Shown here piece by piece: positions 53,530 through 62,524 of a stretch of DNA of 64,000 nucleotides; the stretch's first letter is position 1, and each line of letters begins with the position of its first letter. The position numbers and the translations under genes were made by a program. Origin of the DNA: Kitasatospora sp. MMS16-BH015. GTDB taxonomy: Bacteria > Actinomycetota > Actinomycetes > Streptomycetales > Streptomycetaceae. The notes beneath the pieces were generated by a model that saw only the letters and a list, made by a program, of their open reading frames with translations, was not told the origin of the DNA and ran no database searches. The stretch spans positions 3,038,001 to 3,102,000 of the forward strand of contig NZ_CP025394.1 of the NCBI RefSeq assembly GCF_002943525.1, read 5' to 3'.

Positions 53530-54276
53530 TCAGAACTCGTAGACCGCCCCGGCGCGGGCCACCTCGACGGGGCCCGGGAAGGCGGCGGCGGCGTCACGCA
53601 GGTTGGCCCCGGCGTCCGTCCACGGCGGGATGTGGGTCAGCACCAGGCGGCCGACCCCGGCCGCCTGTGCGTGCTCCCCGGCCTGACGGCCGTTCAGGTG
53701 CACCGCCTCGATGTTCTCCCGGCCGTGCGTGTAGGCCGCCTCGCAGAGGAACAGGTCGGCGCCCCGGGCGAGTTCGACCAGCTCGGGGCTGACGCCGGTG
53801 TCGCCGGAGTACACCAGGCTGCGGCCCGCGTGCTCCACCCGGAAGGCGTACGCCTCCACCGGGTGGTTGACCGGGATGGCGGTGACCCGCAGCGGGCCCA
53901 GGTCGAAGGTGCCCTCGGTCAGGGTGTGGAAGTCGAAGACCTCCTTCATCCCCGGGTCCGCCGGCATGTCGTACGCGCGGGCGAGCCGCTCGGGCGTGCC
54001 CTGCGGCCCGTACACCGGGAGCGGGTCCGGGCAGCCCTCGAAGCGGTAGTTGCGGGCCACCCAGTACGCGCACAGGTCGATGCAGTGGTCGGCGTGCAGG
54101 TGGCTGAGCAGCACGGCGTCGAGCTCGTAGAGCCCGCAGTACTGCTGAAGCGGGCCGAGCGCGCCGTTGCCCATGTCGAGCAGGGCCCGGTAGCCCTCGG
54201 CCTCGACCAGGTAGCTGGAGCAGGGCGAGTCGACGGACGGGAAGCTCCCCGAGCACCCCACCACGGTCAGTTTCAT
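53530..54276 (-). CDS. MBL-fold metallo-hydrolase (Rv1339-like cyclic nucleotide phosphodiesterase family)
   Basis: This is a 248-residue metallo-beta-lactamase-fold hydrolase. MKLTVVGCSGSFPSVDSPCSSYLVEAEGYRALLDMGNGALGPLQ, SHLHADHCIDLCAYWVARNYRFEGCP, IPVNHPVEAYAFRVEHAGRSLVYSGDTGVSPELVELARGADLFLCEAAY and LVLTHIPPWTD give the complete dinuclear metal motifs. This is the conserved actinobacterial family of Rv1339, reported as an atypical cAMP phosphodiesterase, usually found beside rph and rdgB with murI. Here rph and rdgB are 9-10 kb away. ATG 54274-54276. Cyclic-nucleotide specificity is inferred. Confidence 0.9.
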   Translation of the reverse strand: MKLTVVGCSGSFPSVDSPCSSYLVEAEGYRALLDMGNGALGPLQQYCGLYELDAVLLSHLHADHCIDLCAYWVARNYRFEGCPDPLPVYGPQGTPERLARAYDMPADPGMKEVFDFHTLTEGTFDLGPLRVTAIPVNHPVEAYAFRVEHAGRSLVYSGDTGVSPELVELARGADLFLCEAAYTHGRENIEAVHLNGRQAGEHAQAAGVGRLVLTHIPPWTDAGANLRDAAAAFPGPVEVARAGAVYEF

Positions 54277-54432
54277 GCCGAGCCCCTCCGCCCCACTGGG
54301 TCATGGTCCGCGACTGCCCGCGGCTACCGACAGGTAGCGCGGTCTCTGCGAGATGAGAGTAAGGGCGGAAGGGCACTTTGCCTCCGTCTCCGTGCCGTGC
54401 TGTGGCTGGAATCACCAGAACGGGGCGGGCCC

Positions 54433-54627
54433 TCAGCGGTGGCCGGGGCGGTTGCGGGCCCAGGTGCGGATGGTGTCCGGATACCAGCGCGGATGCCCGT
54501 TCGAATCGGTCAGGTCGGGGTCCGGCAGCAGGCCGTGCCGCCGGTAGTTCCGCACGGTCTCGGTCTGGACGTTGATGTGGCGGGCGATCTCGGCGTAGGA
54601 CCAGAGGTCGGTGCTGCGAGCGCTCAT
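54433..54627 (-). CDS. Small winged-helix DNA-binding protein (MerR/AlpA-like)
   Basis: This is a 64-residue single-domain protein: MSARSTDLWSYAEIARHINVQTETVRNYRRHGLLPDPDLTDSNGHPRWYPDTIRTWARNRPGHR. The first helix pair and RNYRRHGLLP are typical of MerR/excisionase-like winged helices. It would act as a transcription factor. ATG 54625-54627 has AAGGTGG upstream. It is reverse to the neighbouring MazF-like gene, with a 199-bp shared gap, so it could be its regulator or antitoxin-like partner, though this is unproven. Confidence 0.75.
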   Translation of the reverse strand: MSARSTDLWSYAEIARHINVQTETVRNYRRHGLLPDPDLTDSNGHPRWYPDTIRTWARNRPGHR

Positions 54628-54826
54628 CGGGGGCCACCTTCGGGGGAGGGTTCCGAGGCTGGTTCTGCTGTGGCCAGCTTTTCCGGCCCAACGAGGAGCT
54701 TTAGGGCGGAACGGACCTTGTGGATGTTCCGTGACGAACCAGCAGCCGCAGACGGACAAATCCCCGAATGTCACGGCGGCCGGTACGGTCTGGCGTACGA
54801 ATTCGGACAGCGCGAGGAGTGGTGTG

Positions 54827-55225
54827 GTGCAGGGCTTGCTCTGGGTGGCGGCGGTACTGGTGGCGGTCCTGGCGGCGGCCGCTCTGGCCGTCGCGCTGCG
54901 ACGGCGGCGGACCCCGCCGGGCGGCCCGGCCGCCGGGGAGATCTGGTGGGCCGAGGTGCCCTTCGAGGACGGCCCGGGGGCCAAGGACCGACCCTGTCTC
55001 GTGCTCGGCGTCCGCGGCCGCACCGCCACCGTCGCCAAGATCACCAGCAAGCACCACGCCGAACGCCCCGGCGTTCTCCGCCTCCCGGCCGGCTCCGTCG
55101 GCGACCGGGAGGGCCGCACCAGCTGGCTGGAGACGGAGGAGCTCCGCCGGGTGCCGCTCGGGCACTTCCGCCGCAGGGTCGGCCCGGTGGACGCCGCCAC
55201 CTGGGCCCGGGTCGGCCGGCGCTGA
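54827..55225 (+). CDS. Membrane-anchored PemK/MazF-like protein
   Basis: This is a 132-residue protein. An N-terminal helix (GLLWVAAVLVAVLAAAALAVALRRRR) is followed by a MazF/PemK-like beta-barrel: GEIWWAEVPFEDGPGAKDRPCLVLGVRGRTATVAKITSK...WLETEELRRVPLGHFRRRVGPVD. MazF toxins are endoribonucleases; the membrane anchor is unusual but common in this actinobacterial subgroup. GTG 54827 (or 54824) follows GAGGAG. No conventional antitoxin is adjacent; the small winged-helix gene is divergent. A housekeeping membrane function is as likely as a toxin. Confidence 0.78.
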   Translation: MQGLLWVAAVLVAVLAAAALAVALRRRRTPPGGPAAGEIWWAEVPFEDGPGAKDRPCLVLGVRGRTATVAKITSKHHAERPGVLRLPAGSVGDREGRTSWLETEELRRVPLGHFRRRVGPVDAATWARVGRR

Positions 55226-55415
55226 CCACCGGCACCCGGGCCGCCGCCAACTGCCGGTGAGCTGCCTGAGCACCTGCCGCCGAGGCGGATGACCAGCTCA
55301 TAGCGTGGCAGCGTTGCAGGGTGGCCGACGAGGAAGGGATCGTCGCGCGCCAGTCGGATCCGGCTCCCGGAGCCCGCCCCTGCTCCATCGACACGGATGA
55401 GCGGTGAGGGAACCT

Positions 55416-57833
55416 ATGGGCAGCTCGGACGGACTCGGCGACCTGATCGGGGACGAGGGCGCGGTGCCCTCCCGGCTCCCGTTCGGTGGCCGCTGCCCGG
55501 AGCCGGGCCCCTGCCCGGCCGAGCGCCGCTCCCTCGCCCTCCCCAGCCCCACGGCCGACGGCACCCCCGACGAACTCCCGGTCGCCGCCCTGCTGTTGCT
55601 CGCCCAGCGGTACGCCGACGCCCCGGCCTTCCGGCTCGGGGTGCGCCACGCCGCCGCCTCCGGCGCGCACCCGGCCACCCTGCCGGCCTCCGCCACCCCG
55701 GGCGAGCGCACCGCCGCCGCGCACCTGGCCACCGTCCGCGCGGCCCTGGAGCTCCCGGCCGAGGCGGCGGAGGAGGCCCCGCAGCTGCTCTGCGTGCTCG
55801 GCGGCCCCGCCGACGGCGGCCTGCACGGCGCCGACCTGGTGGTCTCCTGGGAGGACGCGGCGGGGGAGCTACTCCTCCACCTCGATCTGCACCGGCACGT
55901 CCACGGCGCCGCGTTCGCCGACCGGATGCTCGGCCATCTCGCCCGGCTCATCGGTGAATTGACCAGCCGCCCACAGGAGCCGGTGCGCTCGCTGCGGATG
56001 CTCACCGCGCCGGAGTGGGACGCCCAGCTGGCGGCCAACGCCACCGGGCGCCCCTACCCGCGGCAGGCGACGATCCACCGGCTGTTCGCCGAGCAGGCCG
56101 CCGCCGGCCCGGAGCGGACCGCCGTCCGCTGGGACGACGGAGAGCTGACCTATCGTCAACTTGACGAGCAGTCACGGGAGTTCGCCGAGGCACTGCAGCA
56201 GCTGGGGGTGCGCCGGCACAGCCGGGTCGCCCTGCTGCTCGACCGGACGCCCCGGCTGGTGGTCGCCCTGCTGGCGGTGCTCCGGCTCGGCGCCGCGTAC
56301 CTGCCCCTGGACGCCGGTCTGCCGGCCGCCCGCCGGGACTTCCTGCTCGCGGACAGCGGCGCGCAGCTGCTCGTCACCGACGACGCCACCGTCCGGGCCG
56401 CCGTCCCGGTGCTCGACCTCACCGCCCCCGGCCCGCTCGCCCGGAGCCCGCTGGGGCCCGAGGCGGGCTCGCCGCAGGACACCGCGTACGTGATGTACAC
56501 CTCCGGCACCACCGGGCAGCCCAAGGGCGTGCCGATCGACCACCGCGCCGTCCTCCGGCTGGTGCGCGGCACCGACTTCGCCGCACTCGGCCCGGACACC
56601 CGGATCCTGCAGACCGGGGCGCTGGCCTTCGACGCCACCACCTTCGAGTTCTGGGGCGCGCTGCTGAACGGCGGGGCGGTGGTGCTCACCCCCACCGCCT
56701 CCGTGCTCGACGCCGCCCGGCTGCGCGCCGTGATCTCCCGGCACGGGGTCAACGCGATGTTCCTGACCGCCGCGCTCTTCAACCAGCTGGTCGAGCAGGA
56801 CCCGACGGTGTTCGCCGGCTGCCGGACCCTGGTCGGCGGCGAGCCGATGTCCGGCCGGCACGCCGCGCAGGCCATGCGGGCCTGCCCGGACGCCGTGTTC
56901 GTCAACGCCTACGGCCCCACCGAGAACACCACCTTCTCCGTCACGCACCGCCTGACGGCCCTCCCCGAGGGGCGGGTGCCGATCGGCACGCCCATCGCCA
57001 ACTCCACCGCCTGGGTGCTCGACCGCGAGGGCAACCCCCAGCCGGTCGGCGTCCCCGGCGAGCTGTACGTGGGCGGCGACGGGCTCGCGGCCGGCTACCT
57101 GAACCGGCCGGAGCTGACCGCCGCGGCCTTCCTGCCCGGCACGCCCGCCGTGTCCGAGCGCCTCTACCGCACCGGCGACCTGGCCCGCTGGACGGAGGAC
57201 GGGCTGCTGGACTGCCTGGGGCGCCGGGACAACCAGGTGAAGATCCGCGGCTACCGGATCGAGCTGGACGAGATCGAGCACCAGCTGGCGCGGCTCCCCG
57301 GGGTCGGCGAGGCCGTGGCCGTGGTCTCGCACCGGGGGGACACGGCGGTGCTGCGCGCCTTCTGGACCTCGACGACCACCCTCGACCCGGCCGCGGTCCG
57401 GGCCGGACTGGCCCGGCAGCTGCCGCCGTACATGGTGCCGCAGGTGCTCGAACAGATCGCCGCGCTGCCCCACGGACGCACCCTCAAGGTCGACCGCTCG
57501 GCCCTGGCCCGGCTCCCGCTGCCCACCGGGGACGGGCCGACCACCGGGGACGGGCCCGCCCCCGAGGAGGAGGACCCGCTCCGGCGCCGGGTCGCGGAGG
57601 TGTTCGCGGAGGTGCTGAAGGTGGACCGGGTGGGCCCCGGGGACGACTTCTTCGCCCTGGGCGGCAACTCGCTGCTCGCGATGCGCCTGTGGAACCGGCT
57701 GCGGGCCGTCACCGGCGCGGCCCTCGACCTCCGGCAGGTCCTCGCGGCACCGACCGTGGCCGCCGTGGCCGAGGCCGTCCGGCAGGCGCCGGCCGGTGCC
57801 CCGGCCCGGCCGAGCCTGGCCCGCCGTTCCTGA
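55416..57833 (+). CDS. NRPS, partial condensation domain-A-T
   Basis: This is an 805-residue NRPS module. Residues about 1-200 resemble only the second half of a condensation domain (LPVAALLLLAQRYADAPAFRLG, and LLLHLDLHRHVHGAAFADRMLGHLARLIGEL near the end); no HHxxxDG is present, so it probably cannot condense. The A domain has YTSGTTGQPKG (about 360), AFDATTFEFWGALLNGG, NAYGPTENT, RLYRTGDLARW and HGRTLKVDRSAL. My specificity-code reading is about DAFFLGATFK, suggesting an aliphatic amino acid at low confidence. T: DDFFALGGNSLLAMRL (Ser about 751). ATG 55416 follows GAGGG. It is likely the loading module for the next gene. Confidence 0.9.
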   Translation: MGSSDGLGDLIGDEGAVPSRLPFGGRCPEPGPCPAERRSLALPSPTADGTPDELPVAALLLLAQRYADAPAFRLGVRHAAASGAHPATLPASATPGERTAAAHLATVRAALELPAEAAEEAPQLLCVLGGPADGGLHGADLVVSWEDAAGELLLHLDLHRHVHGAAFADRMLGHLARLIGELTSRPQEPVRSLRMLTAPEWDAQLAANATGRPYPRQATIHRLFAEQAAAGPERTAVRWDDGELTYRQLDEQSREFAEALQQLGVRRHSRVALLLDRTPRLVVALLAVLRLGAAYLPLDAGLPAARRDFLLADSGAQLLVTDDATVRAAVPVLDLTAPGPLARSPLGPEAGSPQDTAYVMYTSGTTGQPKGVPIDHRAVLRLVRGTDFAALGPDTRILQTGALAFDATTFEFWGALLNGGAVVLTPTASVLDAARLRAVISRHGVNAMFLTAALFNQLVEQDPTVFAGCRTLVGGEPMSGRHAAQAMRACPDAVFVNAYGPTENTTFSVTHRLTALPEGRVPIGTPIANSTAWVLDREGNPQPVGVPGELYVGGDGLAAGYLNRPELTAAAFLPGTPAVSERLYRTGDLARWTEDGLLDCLGRRDNQVKIRGYRIELDEIEHQLARLPGVGEAVAVVSHRGDTAVLRAFWTSTTTLDPAAVRAGLARQLPPYMVPQVLEQIAALPHGRTLKVDRSALARLPLPTGDGPTTGDGPAPEEEDPLRRRVAEVFAEVLKVDRVGPGDDFFALGGNSLLAMRLWNRLRAVTGAALDLRQVLAAPTVAAVAEAVRQAPAGAPARPSLARRS

Positions 57834-57902
57834 CCCTGCCCGGCAGGGCCCGCCCGCGATCTGGGAAGGTCGCCCGCCATCTCGGAAAGTAAGGAGTCAA
57901 CC

Positions 57903-60900
57903 GTGTACCCGTTGTCGTTCGCACAGCAGGGGATGTGGTTCCTCAACCAGCTCGAAGGCCCCGACGCGACCTACAACGTGCCGGTCACGGCCAGGCTCCG
58001 CGGCCCGCTGGACACCGCCGCCCTGCAGGCCGCGCTGCTGGACGTGGTGACGCGGCACGAGGCCCTGCGCACGGTCTTCGGCGAGGCCGACGGCACCCCC
58101 CACCAGCGGGTGCTGTCCCCCGCCGAGGCCGGCCCGGCCCTGGAGCTGCTGGAGGTGGCGCCGGCCGAGCTCGACCGGGTGCTGGACGAGACCGCCCGCC
58201 GACCCTTCGACCTCGCCCGCGACCTGCCCGTGCGCGCCCGGCTGCTCCGCACCTCCCCGCAGGAGCACGTGCTCGCCCTGGTCCTGCACCACGTGGCCTG
58301 CGACGGCTGGTCGATGCCGCCGCTGCTGCGGGACCTCTCCACCGCCTACGCCGCCCGCACCGCCGGGCAGGAGCCGGGCTGGGCGCCGCTGCCGGTCCGG
58401 TACAGCGACTACACCCTCTGGCAGCGCGAGCTGCTGGGCAGCCGGGAGGACCCTGCCAGCCTGATCAGTGGTCAGCTGGCCTTCTGGCAGGGCGCGCTGG
58501 CCGGCCTGCCCGAGGAGCTGCCGCTGCCCTGCGACCGGGCCGTGCCGCCCGCCGCCGCGACCTCCGCCGGGGCGACGCTCACCCTGGCCGCCGACGCCGG
58601 GCTGCACGCCCGGCTGCTCACCCTGGCCCAGGACAACGGCTGCACCCTGTTCATGGTGCTGCAGGCGGCGCTGGCCACCCTGCTGACCCGCCACGGCGCG
58701 GGCGAGGACGTGCCGCTGGGGATCCCGACCGCGGGCCGGACCGACGAGGCGCTGGACGAGCTGGTCGGCTTCTTCGTCAACACCGTGGTGCTGCGGGCCG
58801 ACACCGGCGGCAACCCGACCTTCCGTCAGCTGCTGCTGCGGCTGCGGGACGCCGCCACCGACGCCTACGCGCACCAGGACGTGCCCTTCGACCAGGTGGT
58901 GGAGGCCCTCAACCCGCCGCGCGGGGCTGCGCGCCACCCGCTGTTCCAGGTGATGACCGCCCTGGCCGAGCAGCGCCCGGCCGACGGCCTGAAGCTGACC
59001 GGGCTCACCACCACGATGCTCCGCCGCCCGGTGGACACCGCCAAGTTCTCGCTCTCGGTGGACTTCGAGGACCGCCGTGACCAGGGCGGCCGGCCCGCCG
59101 GGCTGGGCATCGGCTGGGAGTACGCGACCGACCTGTTCGAGGAGCGCACCGTCGAGGCCCTCGGCGACCGCCTGCTGCGGCTGCTGGCCGGCGCCGCCGA
59201 CGACCCGGACCGGCCCGTCCACGAGCTCCCGCTGCTCTCGGCGGCCGAGCGCCGGCAGCAGCTGGTGACCTGGAACGGCCCGGCCCGCGCGGAGTCCTTC
59301 GTCGACCTGCCGCAGCTGGTGCGCCGCTGGGCCGCCGAGCGGCCGGAGGCCGTCGCGGTCTCGGACGGCGCCGTCCGGTACACCTACCGGGAGCTCGCCG
59401 AGCGGGTCGAGCAGCTGGCCGGCGCGCTGGCGGCGGCCGGCACCGGCCCGGACGACCTGACCGCCATCCTCTCCGACCGGAACGCCTGGTTCGTCACCGC
59501 CGCGCTGGGCGCCCTCGCCGCCGGGAGCGGCTACCTGGCCCTGGACGCCACCGTGCCCGAGGCCCGCGTCCGGCAGATGCTGGCGGACAGCGGCGCCGGG
59601 CTGCTGCTCACCGCGCCCGACCTCGCCGAGCCCACCCGCGCGGTGGCCGGGCGCCTGCCCGCCGGCGTGCGGCACGTGCGGCCCGGCCGCGACACCGCTC
59701 CGGGCCGCCCGGCCGGCGGGGTCGGCCCGGAGCACCTGGCCTACGCGGTCTTCACCTCCGGCTCGACCGGCCGCCCCAAGTGCGTCCTGGTCCCGCACCG
59801 CGGCCTCTCCAACCACCTGCTGGCGGTGGCCGAGCTCTACGGCCTCACCGAGCGGGACACCATGGCCTTCAACGCGCCGCTCACCTTCGACGTGGCCGTC
59901 TGGCAGGCACTGACCACCACCCTGGTCGGCGGCCGGGTGCACGTGATCGACGAGGACACCACCCGCGACCCGCGCTCGCTGGTGCACTGCGTCGCCACCG
60001 AGCGGATCACCGTCCTCCAGATCGTGCCCCAGGTGCTGCGGGCCATCCTGGACATGTGGGACCTGGACCCGTCCACCGTGCCCGGCCTCGCCGGCCTGCG
60101 CTGGATGCTCGTGCACGGCGAGGACCTCCCGCCCGACCTGGTCGACCGCTGGTTCGCCCGGCACCCCGACATCCCGCTGGCCAACGTCTACGGCCCCGCC
60201 GAGTGCTCGGACGACGTCTCGATCTCGGTCATCACGGCCCAGGACGACTTCCGGCGCCGCCGGGCGCCGATCGGCCAACTGCTGCGCAATATGCAGGCGT
60301 ACGTGCTCGACGACCACCTCCAGCTGCTCCCCGCGGGCATCCCGGGCGAGCTGTACGTCGGCGGCGCCGGCCTGGCCCGCGGCTACGCGGGCCGCCCCGA
60401 GGTGACGGCGCAGCGCTTCGTCGCCAACCCCTTCGGCGAGCCCGGCGATCGGATGTACCGCACCGGTGACCTGGTCCGCTGGAACACCGTCGGCGAGCTG
60501 GAGTTCCTGGCCCGCGTCGACCACCAGGTCAAGATCCGCGGCTTCCGGGTCGAGCCCGGCGAGGTCCAGGCCGTCCTGGAGCAGCACGACCTGGTCCACC
60601 AGGCGTTCGTCGCCGCCCGCGAGGACCTCCCCGGCGACAAGCGCCTGGTCGCCTACGTCGTCCCCACGGCCGCCGGCGAGCCGGTGGACGGGGAGGAGCT
60701 CCGGCGGCACGCCGCGCTGCTGCTGCCCCCGCACATGGTGCCCGCCGCCGTGGTGCACCTCGACGCCCTGCCGGTGACGGCCAACGGGAAGATCGACCGG
60801 AAGGCGCTGCCCGCGCCCTCGGCCGGCCCCGCCACCGCTGGCCGGCCGCCGCGCACGGCCGAGGAGCGCGCCCTGTGCGGGCTCTTCGCCGAGGTGCTCG

Positions 60901-62477
60901 GCCGGCCCGAGGTCGGGGTGGACGAGGACTTCTTCGCGCTGGGCGGCCACTCCCTGCTCGCCATGCGCCTGGTCAGCCTGATCCGGAGCTCGCAGGGCCT
61001 GGAGCTGGGCGTGCGGACGCTGTACGCCGCACCGACGGTGGCCGGCCTGCTGGCCACAGCCGGGCGCGGCAGCGCCGGACCCGCAACCGCCGGGTCGCCA
61101 GCTTCCGCCCCTGCATCGACCGCCGCTTCCGCTTCCGGCGCCTCCGACCCTGCTGCCCCAGCCTTCGCCTCGGCTTCCGGCGCCTCCGACCCTGCTGCCG
61201 CCACTGCCGGCCCCGCTGCTGCCGCCGCCTTCGCCTCGGCTTCCGGTGGCTCCGACCCTGCTGCCGCTGCTGCCGGGACCGCTTCCGACGCTGCGGCCTT
61301 GGCCTTGGCTTCCGCCCCCGCCGGCACGGCCTCCGACGCTGCCGCCTCCGCTGCCGCCGCCTTGGCCGAGGACTTCGCGGTGCTGCTGCCGCTGCGGCCG
61401 GGCACCGGTGGGCGGCCGCTGTTCTGCGTGCACCCCGCGACCGGGCTCGCCTGGAGCTACACCGGGCTGGCCGGACTGCTGCCGCCGGAGGTGCCGGTGC
61501 ACGGCCTGCAGGCTCCCGGGCTCGCGGACCCCGCCGAGCTGCCCGCCGACCTGGAGACCATGCTGGACCACCTGCTGGCCCGGATCCGGGCGGCCCAGCC
61601 GACCGGACCGTACCGGCTGCTCGGCTGGTCGCTCGGCGGCAACATCGCGCACGCCCTGGCCGCCCGGCTGGAGGCCGAGGCCGAGCAGGTCGAGCTGCTG
61701 GCACTGGTCGACTCCTTCCCCGGCCCGGCCTGGCCCTACCCCGACGGAGTGGCGCCCGAGCTGTGGGACGAGTGGAGCCTGCTGGCCACCCTGCTCCCCG
61801 CCGCAGCCGACCCGACCGGCGGGGCAATGCGCACGGTCGCGGCCGACCCGACCGGCAGAGCCGTGCCCACGGGCGCGACCGACCCCACCGGCGGGGCAAT
61901 GCCCACCGGCGCAGCCGACCCGACCGGCGGAGCCGTGCCCACGGGCGCGACCGACCGCACCGACACGGCCGACCCCGCCGGGACGGCTGGCTCCACCGAC
62001 ACGGCCGACCCCGCCGGGACGGCTGGCTCCACCGACACGGCCGACCCCGCCGGGACGGCTGGCTCCACCGGCGCAGCCGACCCCACCGACAGAGCCGTGC
62101 CCGCCGACACGGCCGGCCCCGCCGACACGGCCGACCCCACCGGCGCGGCCGACCTGCGGGTCCGCCTCACCGAGCTGCGCGCCACGGCGGCGGAGCACAC
62201 CGGCCTGGCGCCCGAGGTGCTCGACCGGCTGGTCGCGGTCGGCGTCAACGCGAGCCGGCTGATCGCCGAGTACCGGCCGGTGCCGGTGCGGGCGCCGGCC
62301 CTGCACTTCACCGCCACCCTCGGCCACGGGCCCGGCCGCCCGGGGCCGGAGACCTGGCTGCCGCACCTGGCGGAGCTCGACCGCCACGAGCTCGCCTGCC
62401 GCCACGAGGAGGCCATGGGCCCGGAGCCCCGGGCCCTGGTCGCGGCCGTGGTCGGCGCCCTGCTGGCCCGTTCCTGA
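57903..62477 (+). CDS. NRPS, C-A-T-TE with repeat-expanded thioesterase
   Basis: This is a 1524-residue terminating NRPS. C domain about 1-440 (LSFAQQGMWFLNQLEG; LHHVACDGWSM intact, LCL-like). A domain about 460-970: FTSGSTGRPKC, TFDVAVWQALTTTLVGG, LANVYGPAECSDD, RMYRTGDLVRW, NGKIDRKALP; my code reading DVWQLHVDDK has no confident substrate. T: DEDFFALGGHSLLAMRL (about 1008-1024). TE about 1165-1524 has GWSLGGNIAHALAARL (Ser about 1242). An Ala/Ser/Pro linker precedes the TE and a 12-residue repeat array (about 1302-1388) sits in its lid region. GTG 57903 follows AAGGAG. It should release a short peptide acylated by the upstream module. Confidence 0.92.
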   Translation: MYPLSFAQQGMWFLNQLEGPDATYNVPVTARLRGPLDTAALQAALLDVVTRHEALRTVFGEADGTPHQRVLSPAEAGPALELLEVAPAELDRVLDETARRPFDLARDLPVRARLLRTSPQEHVLALVLHHVACDGWSMPPLLRDLSTAYAARTAGQEPGWAPLPVRYSDYTLWQRELLGSREDPASLISGQLAFWQGALAGLPEELPLPCDRAVPPAAATSAGATLTLAADAGLHARLLTLAQDNGCTLFMVLQAALATLLTRHGAGEDVPLGIPTAGRTDEALDELVGFFVNTVVLRADTGGNPTFRQLLLRLRDAATDAYAHQDVPFDQVVEALNPPRGAARHPLFQVMTALAEQRPADGLKLTGLTTTMLRRPVDTAKFSLSVDFEDRRDQGGRPAGLGIGWEYATDLFEERTVEALGDRLLRLLAGAADDPDRPVHELPLLSAAERRQQLVTWNGPARAESFVDLPQLVRRWAAERPEAVAVSDGAVRYTYRELAERVEQLAGALAAAGTGPDDLTAILSDRNAWFVTAALGALAAGSGYLALDATVPEARVRQMLADSGAGLLLTAPDLAEPTRAVAGRLPAGVRHVRPGRDTAPGRPAGGVGPEHLAYAVFTSGSTGRPKCVLVPHRGLSNHLLAVAELYGLTERDTMAFNAPLTFDVAVWQALTTTLVGGRVHVIDEDTTRDPRSLVHCVATERITVLQIVPQVLRAILDMWDLDPSTVPGLAGLRWMLVHGEDLPPDLVDRWFARHPDIPLANVYGPAECSDDVSISVITAQDDFRRRRAPIGQLLRNMQAYVLDDHLQLLPAGIPGELYVGGAGLARGYAGRPEVTAQRFVANPFGEPGDRMYRTGDLVRWNTVGELEFLARVDHQVKIRGFRVEPGEVQAVLEQHDLVHQAFVAAREDLPGDKRLVAYVVPTAAGEPVDGEELRRHAALLLPPHMVPAAVVHLDALPVTANGKIDRKALPAPSAGPATAGRPPRTAEERALCGLFAEVLGRPEVGVDEDFFALGGHSLLAMRLVSLIRSSQGLELGVRTLYAAPTVAGLLATAGRGSAGPATAGSPASAPASTAASASGASDPAAPAFASASGASDPAAATAGPAAAAAFASASGGSDPAAAAAGTASDAAALALASAPAGTASDAAASAAAALAEDFAVLLPLRPGTGGRPLFCVHPATGLAWSYTGLAGLLPPEVPVHGLQAPGLADPAELPADLETMLDHLLARIRAAQPTGPYRLLGWSLGGNIAHALAARLEAEAEQVELLALVDSFPGPAWPYPDGVAPELWDEWSLLATLLPAAADPTGGAMRTVAADPTGRAVPTGATDPTGGAMPTGAADPTGGAVPTGATDRTDTADPAGTAGSTDTADPAGTAGSTDTADPAGTAGSTGAADPTDRAVPADTAGPADTADPTGAADLRVRLTELRATAAEHTGLAPEVLDRLVAVGVNASRLIAEYRPVPVRAPALHFTATLGHGPGRPGPETWLPHLAELDRHELACRHEEAMGPEPRALVAAVVGALLARS
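61806..62066 (+). repeat. Seven 36-bp repeats inside the NRPS thioesterase coding sequence
   Basis: Four imperfect 36-bp units (61806-61949), a nine-base piece, then three perfect 36-bp units (61959-61994, 61995-62030 and 62031-62066). They encode 12-residue units such as DTADPAGTAGST. The frame is kept throughout. Degenerate half-units follow to about 62150. Confidence 0.92.
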
Positions 62478-62524
62478 ACCCCTCTCACCTGCCCTACCTG
62501 CCCCACGGAAGGCTGCCACTCCCC

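Noticed and set aside
57897..62519. A 1540-codon open frame antisense to the second NRPS gene
   Set aside because: It is the GC-rich shadow of the NRPS. Its translation is Gly/Arg/Val-rich low complexity with no domain, while the forward frame has full C, A, T and TE motifs.
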